Positions 1-6,184 of a stretch of 6,184 nt of DNA are shown in pieces; the stretch's first letter is position 1; each line of letters opens with the position of its first letter. Source of the stretch: CAZQSL01 sp964595945 (GTDB taxonomy: Bacteria; UBP15; UBA6099; JAJRTR01); NCBI GenBank assembly GCA_964595945.1, contig CAZQSL010000168.1, positions 1-6,184 of the forward strand, written 5' to 3'. The translations under genes and the position numbers were made by a program. The notes below the pieces were generated by a model. The model was given only the letters and a program-made list of their open reading frames with translations. It was not told the origin of the DNA and made no database searches.

Positions 1-789
<789 letters not shown>

Positions 790-823
790 TCGATCTCTCC
801 GGTGTGGTGCGTTTGATGAATCT

Positions 824-3217
824 TCAATCTCTGAGCTTGCCGCCGGTCTGTGTAGCTACGGCGTCGATGACGGCCTGGATGACGGGAGCGACATCGTCGT
901 CGGAGAGTGTTTTTTCGGGGTGGCGGAAAGATAGTGTGTAAGAGACGCTGGTGAGTGCCGTGCCGAGCTGGTCGCCGGAGTAGACATCGAAGAGTGAAAC
1001 ATCTTCGAGGATTGTTGACGCTACGGAGGCGATTGCATCGTTGATCGCGGAGGCCGGCACCGTGTCCGGTACGACGAATGAGAGGTCGCGCACGAGTGCG
1101 GGGAGGCGTGCGATGCGGTTATAGTGGGGCACGCGGATGATGTTGGCGCGCACGGTTTCGATGTCGAAGTCGGCAAGGGCGACGGCGTCGCGGATTTCGA
1201 ATGCGGCGGCTATCGAGGGGTGGACTTCGCCGAGTGTGCCGGCCGGTTTTCCGTCGACGAATACTTCGGCGCAGCGGTATGGGTGGAACACGGGGCTGGT
1301 GGCGGGGCGGAATGTGACTGGCAGTGCGGTCGCGGCTGAGAGGAATTCCTCGACGATGCCCTTGAGCACGTAGTACAGCGGGACGTCGGCTTTGTAGAGT
1401 GATTTTGCCGGTACGCTGAGGCAGTCGCCGGAGATGGCGATGGTGATGGCGTCGTGTTCGGCGGGCGATTCGGGATTGATGAACACGCGGCCGAGTTCGA
1501 AGATTTCAATCGGTGTGAGCGGTGAGTTTTTGCGGTTGTGGGCGATGGTTTTGAGTACGCCGGGGATCAGCGAGAAACGGATGTGCGTGTGGTCATCGGA
1601 CAGCGGGTTGAGGATGGGGATGGCGGGTTGCGCGCCGTCGGGCCATACTTTCGCGATTTCCTGAGGTGTGGTGAAGCTGAAAGTGGTGGTTTCGCAGAGG
1701 CCGCAGCCGATGAGAATTTCCTTGAGTTTTTTATTGGCGTACAAGTGTGGGGCGATGCGCGCGCGGTGTACTTTTACGGTGGGGAGTTCGGACGGGATGT
1801 TGTTGTAGCCGAAAATGCGCGCGACTTCTTCGGAGAGGTCTTCCCAGATGGAGATGTCGAAACGGTGGCCGGGGACAGTGACGGTCATGGAGGGGGGAGC
1901 GGATTCGACTTGGAATCCGAGCGAGGTGAGCGAATTGACGATGATGTCGTCGGTGATGGTTTCGCACACGCGTGAACGGATGTTTTCGGGATCGAATGTG
2001 ATGGCTTTGTATTGTGGCGGTGCGGGGCAGACGTCTCTGAAATAGGAGACGGGGCGGCCCCAGCCGTTGATGGCCATGATGTGGCAGGCATAGTCGGAGC
2101 ATTTGTCAGCGGTGAAGGGGTTGACGCCTTTTTCGAAGCGGATGGATGCCTCGGTGCGCATATCGAGTGCGGTGGCGGTGCGGCGGGCGGTGCGCTGGGT
2201 GAAGAAGGCGGATTCGAGGAGCAGCGAGGTAGTGGAGTCGCAGACTTCTGATTCGCCGCCGCCCATGACGCCTGCTATGCCGATGGGGCGCACCGCGTCG
2301 GCGATGACGAGCATCTGATCGGAGAGTGTGCGTTCGGCAGAGTCGATGGTGATGATTTTTTCGCCCGCAGTGGCGCGGCGCACGATGATGGCCGGGCCGG
2401 CGAGGCGGTCGAGGTCGAAGGCGTGCAGGGGCTGGCCGGTTTCGAGCATGACGTAATTGGTGACATCGACGATGTTGTTGATGGGGCGCATGCCGCAGCA
2501 GACGAGGCGGCGCTGCATGGCAAGGGGCGACTGCGTGATCTTGATGTCGCGGATGATGCGGGCAGTGTAGCGCGGGCAGAGATCGGGGTCGGCCACTTCG
2601 ACGGTGACAGCCGGCTCTTCGGTTGTGACGGGCAGTTCGAAATCGAACACGTCTTTTTTGAGCGGGATGCCGAGAATTGCCGAGAGTTCGCGGGCGATGC
2701 CAGTGATGCAAAGGCAGTCGCTGCGGTTGGATGTGAGGTCGAACTTGAAGACGAGCTGCGAGACGCCCGTGGCATCGGCCACATTGTCGCCGGGTTTTGC
2801 ATCGGCAGGAAGCGGAAGGATGGCATCGTCTTTGCCGGACACCTGAAAGTCGGCTTCGGAAATGATTTTACCATCGGACAGTATGCCCGCGATGGTGCGC
2901 GGCGCGAGCTTTGACCCGTCTGGCAGGATGAATCCGGCCTGTGCGACCGGCAGGATTTCTCCTGGCGCGAATGCACGGAAATTGGTGATGACGGTGGCCG
3001 ACTGATCGCCGCCTGTGACCTTCATGGCCCAGTAGCCGGGTTTGGACGGGATTTCTTCGCACGAGGCGACTGTGGCCACGAATGAGTTGTCGTAGCCGAA
3101 TCGTTCATTATGGATTTCGCCGACTTCGAGTCCGGCGAGAGTGAGTTTGTCCGCGACTTCCTGCGGTGATTCCGTGAAGTCTACATATTCCTTGAGCCAT
3201 TCGATTGGGGCTTGCAT
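824..3217 (-). CDS. pheT: Phenylalanyl-tRNA synthetase beta subunit
   Basis: Beta subunit of the cytoplasmic alpha2beta2 phenylalanyl-tRNA synthetase. It binds and positions tRNA-Phe and hydrolyses mischarged Tyr-tRNA-Phe, while the alpha subunit carries the active site. The 797 residues match the usual length of about 790-800. Visible domains in order: N-terminal MQAPIEWLKEYVDF; EMAP-like tRNA-binding fold at about 39-150; NRSDCLCITGIARELSAI at about 164-181; B3/B4 editing region with GMRPINNIVDVTNYV (242-256) and GQPLHAFDLDRL (261-272); B5 region at about 405-478 ending in EEVARIFGYNNIP; catalytic-like core with LNPLSDDHTHIRFSLIPG (536-553); and a C-terminal FDX-ACB anticodon-binding domain at about 700-797, containing RLPALVRDLSF and LFDVYSGD. 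The open frame extends 95 codons upstream to 3502, but that stretch is low-complexity, overlaps pheS and lacks family similarity. The ATG at 3215-3217 fits the family N-terminus and has an AAGGAG site. It lies 40 bases after the pheS stop. No domain is missing. Confidence 0.98.
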   Translation of the reverse strand: MQAPIEWLKEYVDFTESPQEVADKLTLAGLEVGEIHNERFGYDNSFVATVASCEEIPSKPGYWAMKVTGGDQSATVITNFRAFAPGEILPVAQAGFILPDGSKLAPRTIAGILSDGKIISEADFQVSGKDDAILPLPADAKPGDNVADATGVSQLVFKFDLTSNRSDCLCITGIARELSAILGIPLKKDVFDFELPVTTEEPAVTVEVADPDLCPRYTARIIRDIKITQSPLAMQRRLVCCGMRPINNIVDVTNYVMLETGQPLHAFDLDRLAGPAIIVRRATAGEKIITIDSAERTLSDQMLVIADAVRPIGIAGVMGGGESEVCDSTTSLLLESAFFTQRTARRTATALDMRTEASIRFEKGVNPFTADKCSDYACHIMAINGWGRPVSYFRDVCPAPPQYKAITFDPENIRSRVCETITDDIIVNSLTSLGFQVESAPPSMTVTVPGHRFDISIWEDLSEEVARIFGYNNIPSELPTVKVHRARIAPHLYANKKLKEILIGCGLCETTTFSFTTPQEIAKVWPDGAQPAIPILNPLSDDHTHIRFSLIPGVLKTIAHNRKNSPLTPIEIFELGRVFINPESPAEHDAITIAISGDCLSVPAKSLYKADVPLYYVLKGIVEEFLSAATALPVTFRPATSPVFHPYRCAEVFVDGKPAGTLGEVHPSIAAAFEIRDAVALADFDIETVRANIIRVPHYNRIARLPALVRDLSFVVPDTVPASAINDAIASVASTILEDVSLFDVYSGDQLGTALTSVSYTLSFRHPEKTLSDDDVAPVIQAVIDAVATQTGGKLRD

Positions 3218-3223
3218 TGTGAT

Positions 3224-3229
3224 CTCCTT
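3224..3229 (-). promoter_or_regulatory. Ribosome binding site fixing the pheT start
   Basis: On the minus strand this reads AAGGAG, six bases before the ATG at 3215-3217. It is a strong Shine-Dalgarno match and decides the pheT start. It favours this ATG over the longer in-frame start at 3502, which would place 95 non-family residues inside pheS. Confidence 0.85.
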
Positions 3230-3257
3230 TGATATTGTCGGAAGGGTGGGTGTGACA

Positions 3258-4280
3258 TCAGAACTGTTTGAGGAAACGGATGTCGTTTTCGTAGAACAGG
3301 CGGATGTCGTCGATGGAGTATTTGAGCATGGCGACGCGTTCGATGCCGATGCCGAAGGCGAAGCCGCTGCATTCGCTGGGATCGAAACCGGCATTGCGCA
3401 GCACCTGCGGGTGGACCATGCCGGAGCCGAGGATTTCGATCCAGCCGGTGCGTTTGCAAAGCCCGCAGCCGGAGCCACCGCAGATGATGCACGAAATGGC
3501 AACCTCCGCGCTCGGTTCGGTGAACGGGAAAAAGTCGGGGCGGAAACGCGTGCGAACGGAGGGGCCGAACATCTCGCGGTTGAATGCTTCGAGCGTGGCC
3601 TTGAGGTGTTTCATCGAAAGGTTTTTGTCGACCATGAGACCTTCGATCTGACCGAAGACGGGCGAGTGGCTGGCGTCGGGCGTGTCGCGGCGGTAGGTGC
3701 GGCCCGGGGCGACGATCTGCACGGGCGGCTTGCCCATTTTTTCCATCGTGCGGATCTGCACCGGCGATGTCTGCGTGCGCATCAGCGTCGAGGGCGACAG
3801 ATAGAAGGAATCCTGCTGGTCGCGCGCGGGGTGATCGGCATCGAGATTGAGAGCTTCGAAATTGTACCACTCGGTCTCGATTTCAGGGCCGTCCACAACG
3901 TCAAATCCCATGTTGGTGAAAATCTCGACAGCTTCGAGCCACACGAGCGTCAGGGGATGAAAACGCCCCTGCTGAAATCTGAATCCGGGCAGCGTGGGGT
4001 CGAGCCGTTGCGATTCGATCTTCTTCTGAAGTTTACTGCCTTTGAGTTCGATTTCCTTCGCTTCGAGTGCGGCCGCAAGCAGGTCTTTTATTTCATTTAT
4101 GTCCGCGCCGAACTGTTTGCGGTCTTCGGGGGGCAGTTCGCGTATGCGTGACATCTGCTGCGTCAGCGCGCCCTTTTTCCCGATGAAGTTGGATTTTACA
4201 CTCTGTATCTGCTGGTCGTTTTCAGCGGAACGTATCGCCGCCAGTGCTTCGTCGTAGATTGTCTTGAGTTCGCTTCTCAT
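3258..4280 (-). CDS. pheS: Phenylalanyl-tRNA synthetase alpha subunit
   Basis: Catalytic alpha subunit of phenylalanyl-tRNA synthetase, a class II enzyme that activates phenylalanine with ATP and transfers it to tRNA-Phe. The 340 residues are close to the usual 325-350. Residues 1 to about 90 form the N-terminal coiled-coil arm that contacts tRNA, with the typical NFIGKKGALTQQM at 31-43. The class II core follows: motif 1 region HPLTLVWLEAVEIF (108-121) with GFDVVDGPEIE (125-135); DADHPARDQQDSFYL (147-161); motif 2 GRTYRRDTPDASHSPVFGQIEG (split around R194-R198, H205 and F209); and motif 3 SGFAFGIGIERVAMLKY (305-321), with the invariant R315. Four cysteines, C264, C267, C272 and C275, form a CxxC-GGSG-CxxC knuckle just before TGWIEILGSGMVHP, as in many bacterial PheS proteins. 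The start is the family N-terminus; only a modest AAGGGA-like site precedes it. It is the first gene of the minus-strand unit and is followed by pheT after 40 bases. Confidence 0.98.
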   Translation of the reverse strand: MRSELKTIYDEALAAIRSAENDQQIQSVKSNFIGKKGALTQQMSRIRELPPEDRKQFGADINEIKDLLAAALEAKEIELKGSKLQKKIESQRLDPTLPGFRFQQGRFHPLTLVWLEAVEIFTNMGFDVVDGPEIETEWYNFEALNLDADHPARDQQDSFYLSPSTLMRTQTSPVQIRTMEKMGKPPVQIVAPGRTYRRDTPDASHSPVFGQIEGLMVDKNLSMKHLKATLEAFNREMFGPSVRTRFRPDFFPFTEPSAEVAISCIICGGSGCGLCKRTGWIEILGSGMVHPQVLRNAGFDPSECSGFAFGIGIERVAMLKYSIDDIRLFYENDIRFLKQF

Positions 4281-4343
4281 GTCATTTCCCTTACATTTCT
4301 CGCAATGCGGATAGCGCCCACAAACAAATATGAGCCATTGAGG

Positions 4344-4372
4344 ATTTTAATAGCCATGAAGGATAAGTGCAA
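4344..4372 (-). promoter_or_regulatory. Candidate sigma-70-type promoter for pheS-pheT-epimerase
   Basis: On the minus strand, TTGCAC (4367-4372) is followed by a 17-base spacer and TAAAAT (4344-4349). The -10 box matches consensus at five of six positions; the -35 box matches only at its leading TTG. The predicted start is near 4337, leaving a leader of about 57 bases before pheS. That leader is too short for a T-box, and I see no phenylalanine-rich leader peptide, so neither kind of tRNA-Phe-responsive control is visible. The call is based on spacing and position; no terminator-like element lies between here and the gene. Confidence 0.42.
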
Positions 4373-4422
4373 GAAAAGCCACCCTTAACAAATATATGGT
4401 AACTGTCCAAAATGGAGGGAGG

Positions 4423-4494
4423 ATGAAAGAAATCTATCGCGCGTTGGGAAAATGGCGCCTCGCGGCGATGGGACGGGAATGGGAGGGATTGTGA
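4423..4494 (+). CDS. Possible 23-residue small ORF upstream of the plus-strand promoter
   Basis: An ATG at 4423 opens 23 codons ending in TGA at 4492-4494. The predicted peptide starts MKEIYRALGKWRLAAMGREW, is basic, contains two tryptophans and could form an amphipathic helix. A purine-rich GGAGGGAGG lies at 4414-4422, but the gap from GGAGG to the ATG is only four bases, short of the usual range. The ORF coincides with a GC-rich island (about 4436-4490) inside an otherwise AT-rich intergenic region, consistent with either coding sequence or a decayed gene remnant. A weak TTAACA-17-CAAAAT pair at 4385-4413 could be a promoter, but its start would fall on the ribosome site. I recognise no family. 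It lies wholly upstream of the strong promoter at 4512-4540, so it is not part of that leader. Confidence 0.2.
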   Translation: MKEIYRALGKWRLAAMGREWEGL

Positions 4495-4511
4495 TAAATT
4501 TATTGTCGGGG

Positions 4512-4540
4512 TTTACATTGTTAATAGCAAAGCGTATAAT
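4512..4540 (+). promoter_or_regulatory. Near-consensus sigma-70-type promoter of the plus-strand SDR gene
   Basis: TTTACA (4512-4517) matches the -35 consensus at five of six positions. A 17-base spacer follows, then a perfect TATAAT (4535-4540). The AT-rich stretch ATAAATTTATT just upstream could act as an UP element. The predicted start is near 4547, giving a leader of about 185 bases before the ATG at 4732. This is the best promoter in the window, and it suggests strong housekeeping-sigma expression unless the leader or an operator restrains it. Confidence 0.75.
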
Positions 4541-4552
4541 GGCTTAATAATA

Positions 4553-4569
4553 TTAAAGCTGGCCTTTAA
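4553..4569 (+). repeat. Small inverted repeat early in the leader
   Basis: TTAAAG (4553-4558) and CTTTAA (4564-4569) are perfect complements around a five-base CTGGC loop. The stem is only six pairs and mostly A-U, so it would be a weak RNA hairpin. It begins a few bases after the predicted transcription start. No T-run follows, so it is not an intrinsic terminator. Confidence 0.35.
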
Positions 4570-4594
4570 AATGATTAAGTTGGTGTTGTAACAG

Positions 4595-4643
4595 TCCGGT
4601 CGGCCATCAAACGATGACAAAGAATTGATGATGACAAACCGGA
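4595..4643 (+). repeat. Wide inverted repeat TCCGGT / ACCGGA in the leader
   Basis: TCCGGT at 4595-4600 is the exact reverse complement of ACCGGA at 4638-4643, with 37 bases between them; a G-U pair at 4594/4644 could extend the stem. These are the two most GC-rich spots in this part of the leader, so pairing would close a large loop that encloses both copies of the GATGACAAA repeat. Six bases may arise by chance. Confidence 0.3.
4613..4638 (+). repeat. Tandem-spaced direct repeat GATGACAAA
   Basis: GATGACAAA occurs at 4613-4621 and again at 4630-4638, 17 bases apart start to start. Further GATG units follow at 4627, 4642 and about 4650. The repeat lies about 65-90 bases downstream of the predicted start site. 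It could be a protein-binding site in DNA or RNA or a chance product of AT-rich sequence. Confidence 0.4.
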
Positions 4644-4720
4644 TGTGAATGATGATAGAATAACGGAAAGAAATCAGGCTGCTGAATTTAAGGGACTCCT
4701 GTATTGAAGCCTGAAACAAC

Positions 4721-4726
4721 GGAGGG
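4721..4726 (+). promoter_or_regulatory. Ribosome binding site of the plus-strand SDR gene
   Basis: GGAGGG ends five bases before the ATG at 4732. It is a strong Shine-Dalgarno match and supports translation of the lysine-rich tail as part of the protein rather than initiation only at the internal Met122. Confidence 0.85.
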
Positions 4727-4731
4727 AAGAC

Positions 4732-6135
4732 ATGGCGAAAAAAACAGAAAAAGCCGGCAACAACACAAAACCCGAAGTGAAACGGGGATCGAAACAGGGA
4801 GAACCGAAAAAATCTGCAAAAGAAAAGAAAACGGCGGAAATCGTTCAGACAACGAAGGATGCCGCATCTCCGGACAATAAAGCTCCCAGAGTGAAGGCGG
4901 TAAAAGAAGAGCCAGTCGCGGCACCGCCAAAAAGGAGAGGGAGACCGCCCAAAAACGCTGGCAGCGTCAATGCGGCGATAAGTACTGCGAAAATAACAAA
5001 GACCGGTAAAAAATCCTCGGCAAAAACTGTTAAGGCCGAGGAAATAAAAGTGGAGGCGAAGAAAGTGGAAACAGGGAAACAGGAAAAACCAGTGATGCTG
5101 GTGACGGGCGCGTGTGGATTCGCGGGCGGATACATGACAGATTTACTGATCCAAAAAGGCTTTGATGTAGTTGCAACGGACCTTGAGTCGGCAAAAAGAG
5201 ATTTCCTTAATCCGGCAGCTACGTTCATCCCGGCGGACATCACGAATTACGATTCATCCAAACGGCTTTTCGAAGGAAGAAACATTGAAAAGGTTTTCCA
5301 TCCTGCCGCGATCTTCGACTACGAAGCTCCGTGGGACCTCTGCGAAAGAGTCAACGTCGGCGGCATGCGCAACATGTGCAGGCTCTCGCTCGAACACGGC
5401 GTCAAGCGTTTCGTCCTCTTCTCGACTGTATCCGTATATGGCTCACCCCGCCCCGAAGACCTTCCCGTCAAGGAAACTACTGCCAGAAATCCCGGCACCA
5501 ACTACGAAAAATCAAAAGTCATGCAGGAAGATGTGGGCATGGAGTACAACGCGAAAGGCTTGCCCGTCTCGATCATCCGCCCCGCTCCGGTGTATGGCCC
5601 GCGCAATTTCTACGGTTTTGCCACCATCCTTTTCCTCATGGCAAAATTCCCCCTCATGCCTTTCCCCACCAATATGGAAGGCAATATCGTAGGTGTCAAC
5701 GTACGTGATGTCTGCAATGCTGCCTACTTCATTTCCACAAAAGAAGAAGCCATCGGCGAAGCCTACAATATCATCGACGACAGCCAGTACACCATCGGCG
5801 AATTTGTCGAATTCGCAGCGCCGATGATCGACGTGAAACTCCTCAAAATCAAGGCTCCCCAGGAACTCGTCTTCCAGCTCGGCTATGGTTTTGCCGAACT
5901 TACCGGCATGATCGCGAAAGCCATGGGCACACGGCCCTTCCTCGAAAAGGACATGGTCTATTACCTCAAGGCAGTCTATGGCTTCAGCAATGACAAGATC
6001 AAGGCTCTCGGCTACGAACTCCTCTATCCGGATATGAAGAGCGGCCTCGTCGAAACTATCGACTGGTACAAGGCGCATGGTCACCTTGATCGCAAGGAAC
6101 TCTGGCACAAGGCGCTTTTCTCGAAAACCAAGTAA
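4732..6135 (+). CDS. NAD(P)-dependent epimerase/dehydratase-type SDR protein with a lysine-rich AT-hook N-terminal tail
   Basis: The 467-residue product has two parts. Residues 1 to about 118 are low-complexity and probably disordered, with about 28 lysines and many Ala, Glu and Thr, and contain one AT-hook-like motif PPKRRGRPPK (65-74, core RGRP at 69-72). Residues 120-467 are an extended SDR domain: VMLVTGACGFAGG with the dinucleotide-binding glycines G126, G129 and G132; D150 ending the second strand; AAIFDYEAPWDLCERVNVGG (192-211); FSTVSVYGS (230-238); catalytic Y258 and K262 in NYEKSK; and RPAPVYGPRN (283-292). The active site looks intact. The core resembles the epimerase/3-beta-HSD/dihydroflavonol-reductase branch, but the substrate is not readable. 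It may act on a nucleotide sugar or a hydrophobic alcohol. No signal peptide or clear membrane helix is visible, so a cytoplasmic or nucleoid location is inferred. A strong ribosome site supports this start. Lysine codons are mostly AAA in the tail and mostly AAG in the last ~100 residues. The gene stands alone, divergent from pheS. Confidence 0.9.
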   Translation: MAKKTEKAGNNTKPEVKRGSKQGEPKKSAKEKKTAEIVQTTKDAASPDNKAPRVKAVKEEPVAAPPKRRGRPPKNAGSVNAAISTAKITKTGKKSSAKTVKAEEIKVEAKKVETGKQEKPVMLVTGACGFAGGYMTDLLIQKGFDVVATDLESAKRDFLNPAATFIPADITNYDSSKRLFEGRNIEKVFHPAAIFDYEAPWDLCERVNVGGMRNMCRLSLEHGVKRFVLFSTVSVYGSPRPEDLPVKETTARNPGTNYEKSKVMQEDVGMEYNAKGLPVSIIRPAPVYGPRNFYGFATILFLMAKFPLMPFPTNMEGNIVGVNVRDVCNAAYFISTKEEAIGEAYNIIDDSQYTIGEFVEFAAPMIDVKLLKIKAPQELVFQLGYGFAELTGMIAKAMGTRPFLEKDMVYYLKAVYGFSNDKIKALGYELLYPDMKSGLVETIDWYKAHGHLDRKELWHKALFSKTK

Positions 6136-6184
6136 GGGCTTGTCACAAAATAACCTTAGCATCTTGCTTGTCTTATTTTTCCGT

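Larger units (their letters stand above)
4541..4731 (+). other. Long untranslated leader of the plus-strand SDR gene
   Basis: This AT-rich stretch has no credible gene. It runs from just after the -10 box to the start codon. It contains a small early hairpin (4553-4569), a wide inverted repeat (4595-4600 with 4638-4643), a 9-base direct repeat (4613-4638) and many GATG tetramers. Three very short ATG-led frames begin at 4571, 4615 and 4629 with 4-6 codons each and no good ribosome site. It ends in GGAGGG (4721-4726), five bases before the ATG. I recognise no known riboswitch consensus. The length leaves room for post-transcriptional control, which is inference only. Confidence 0.45.

Noticed and set aside
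3218..3502. A 95-codon N-terminal extension of pheT
   Set aside because: It overlaps the 3' end of pheS, has Ser/Ala/Pro-rich shadow composition and lies upstream of a family-typical start with a strong ribosome site.
3141..4151. A 336-codon plus-strand open frame antisense to pheS and the pheT start
   Set aside because: It is a mirror of the strongly C-biased pheS codons, has low-complexity Ala/Gly/Glu/Val-rich composition and matches no family. pheS on the other strand is unambiguous.
4281..4337. T-box or riboswitch upstream of pheS
   Set aside because: The predicted leader is only about 57 bases, and I see neither a specifier loop, a T-box sequence nor a terminator hairpin.
4291..4338. 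A 15-codon minus-strand frame (MAHICLWALSALREM) in the pheS leader, starting near the predicted transcription start
   Set aside because: It has no phenylalanine codons, no ribosome site and no following terminator hairpin, so it does not fit a tRNA-Phe attenuation leader. A leaderless peptide cannot be excluded but is unsupported.
4513..4719. A 68-codon minus-strand frame across the SDR leader
   Set aside because: It is an Ile/Ser/Leu-rich product of AT-rich sequence, overlaps the strong plus-strand promoter and has no recognisable family.
5512..6162. A 216-codon minus-strand open frame opposite the SDR gene
   Set aside because: It lies almost entirely antisense to the conserved catalytic half of the SDR protein and shows no recognisable domain or good ribosome site.
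6158..6180. AGCA-TCT-TGCT hairpin followed by a short T-run after the SDR gene
   Set aside because: The stem is only four pairs and the T-run starts seven bases after it, too weak to call an intrinsic terminator. The true terminator may lie beyond the window.

Overview
The window is ordinary bacterial chromosome holding four convincing protein genes in two divergent units. A roughly 450-base, AT-richer control region (4281-4731) separates them. The minus-strand unit reads pheS, then pheT, then a UDP-glucuronate 4-epimerase-like gene cut by the left edge (3' end missing). The plus-strand unit is one complete gene for an NAD(P)-dependent epimerase/dehydratase-type SDR protein. It carries an unusual ~118-residue lysine-rich, AT-hook-bearing N-terminal tail.

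Layout: 1-789 (minus) is the epimerase, whose start is 34 bases after the pheT stop. 824-3217 (minus) is pheT and 3258-4280 (minus) is pheS, with 40 bases between them. Each minus-strand gene has its own Shine-Dalgarno-like sequence and no terminator separates them, so they look like one transcript. The control region holds a moderate minus-strand promoter candidate for pheS, a near-consensus plus-strand sigma-70-type promoter (TTTACA, 17 bases, TATAAT), and a ~185-base untranslated leader with small repeats. It also holds a possible 23-codon ORF upstream of the plus-strand promoter. The last 49 bases after the plus-strand gene contain no convincing feature.

Function: PheS and PheT form the alpha2beta2 phenylalanyl-tRNA synthetase, which charges tRNA-Phe and proofreads mischarged tyrosine. 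The downstream epimerase would supply UDP-galacturonate for surface polysaccharide. Its co-transcription with a tRNA synthetase is probably positional rather than functional. The plus-strand SDR protein has an intact nucleotide-binding and catalytic core, but its substrate cannot be read from sequence.

Organism: bacterial gene structure, Shine-Dalgarno sites, sigma-70-like promoters and a bacterial-type PheS/PheT pair indicate a bacterium of moderately high GC. The coding strands strongly prefer C-ending codons. I cannot assign a phylum with confidence. A Verrucomicrobia/Lentisphaerae-like Gram-negative is only a guess. The most unusual object is the AT-hook/lysine-rich tail fused to an SDR enzyme, behind a strong promoter and a long leader. 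I see no mobile element, CRISPR array, tRNA or rRNA.
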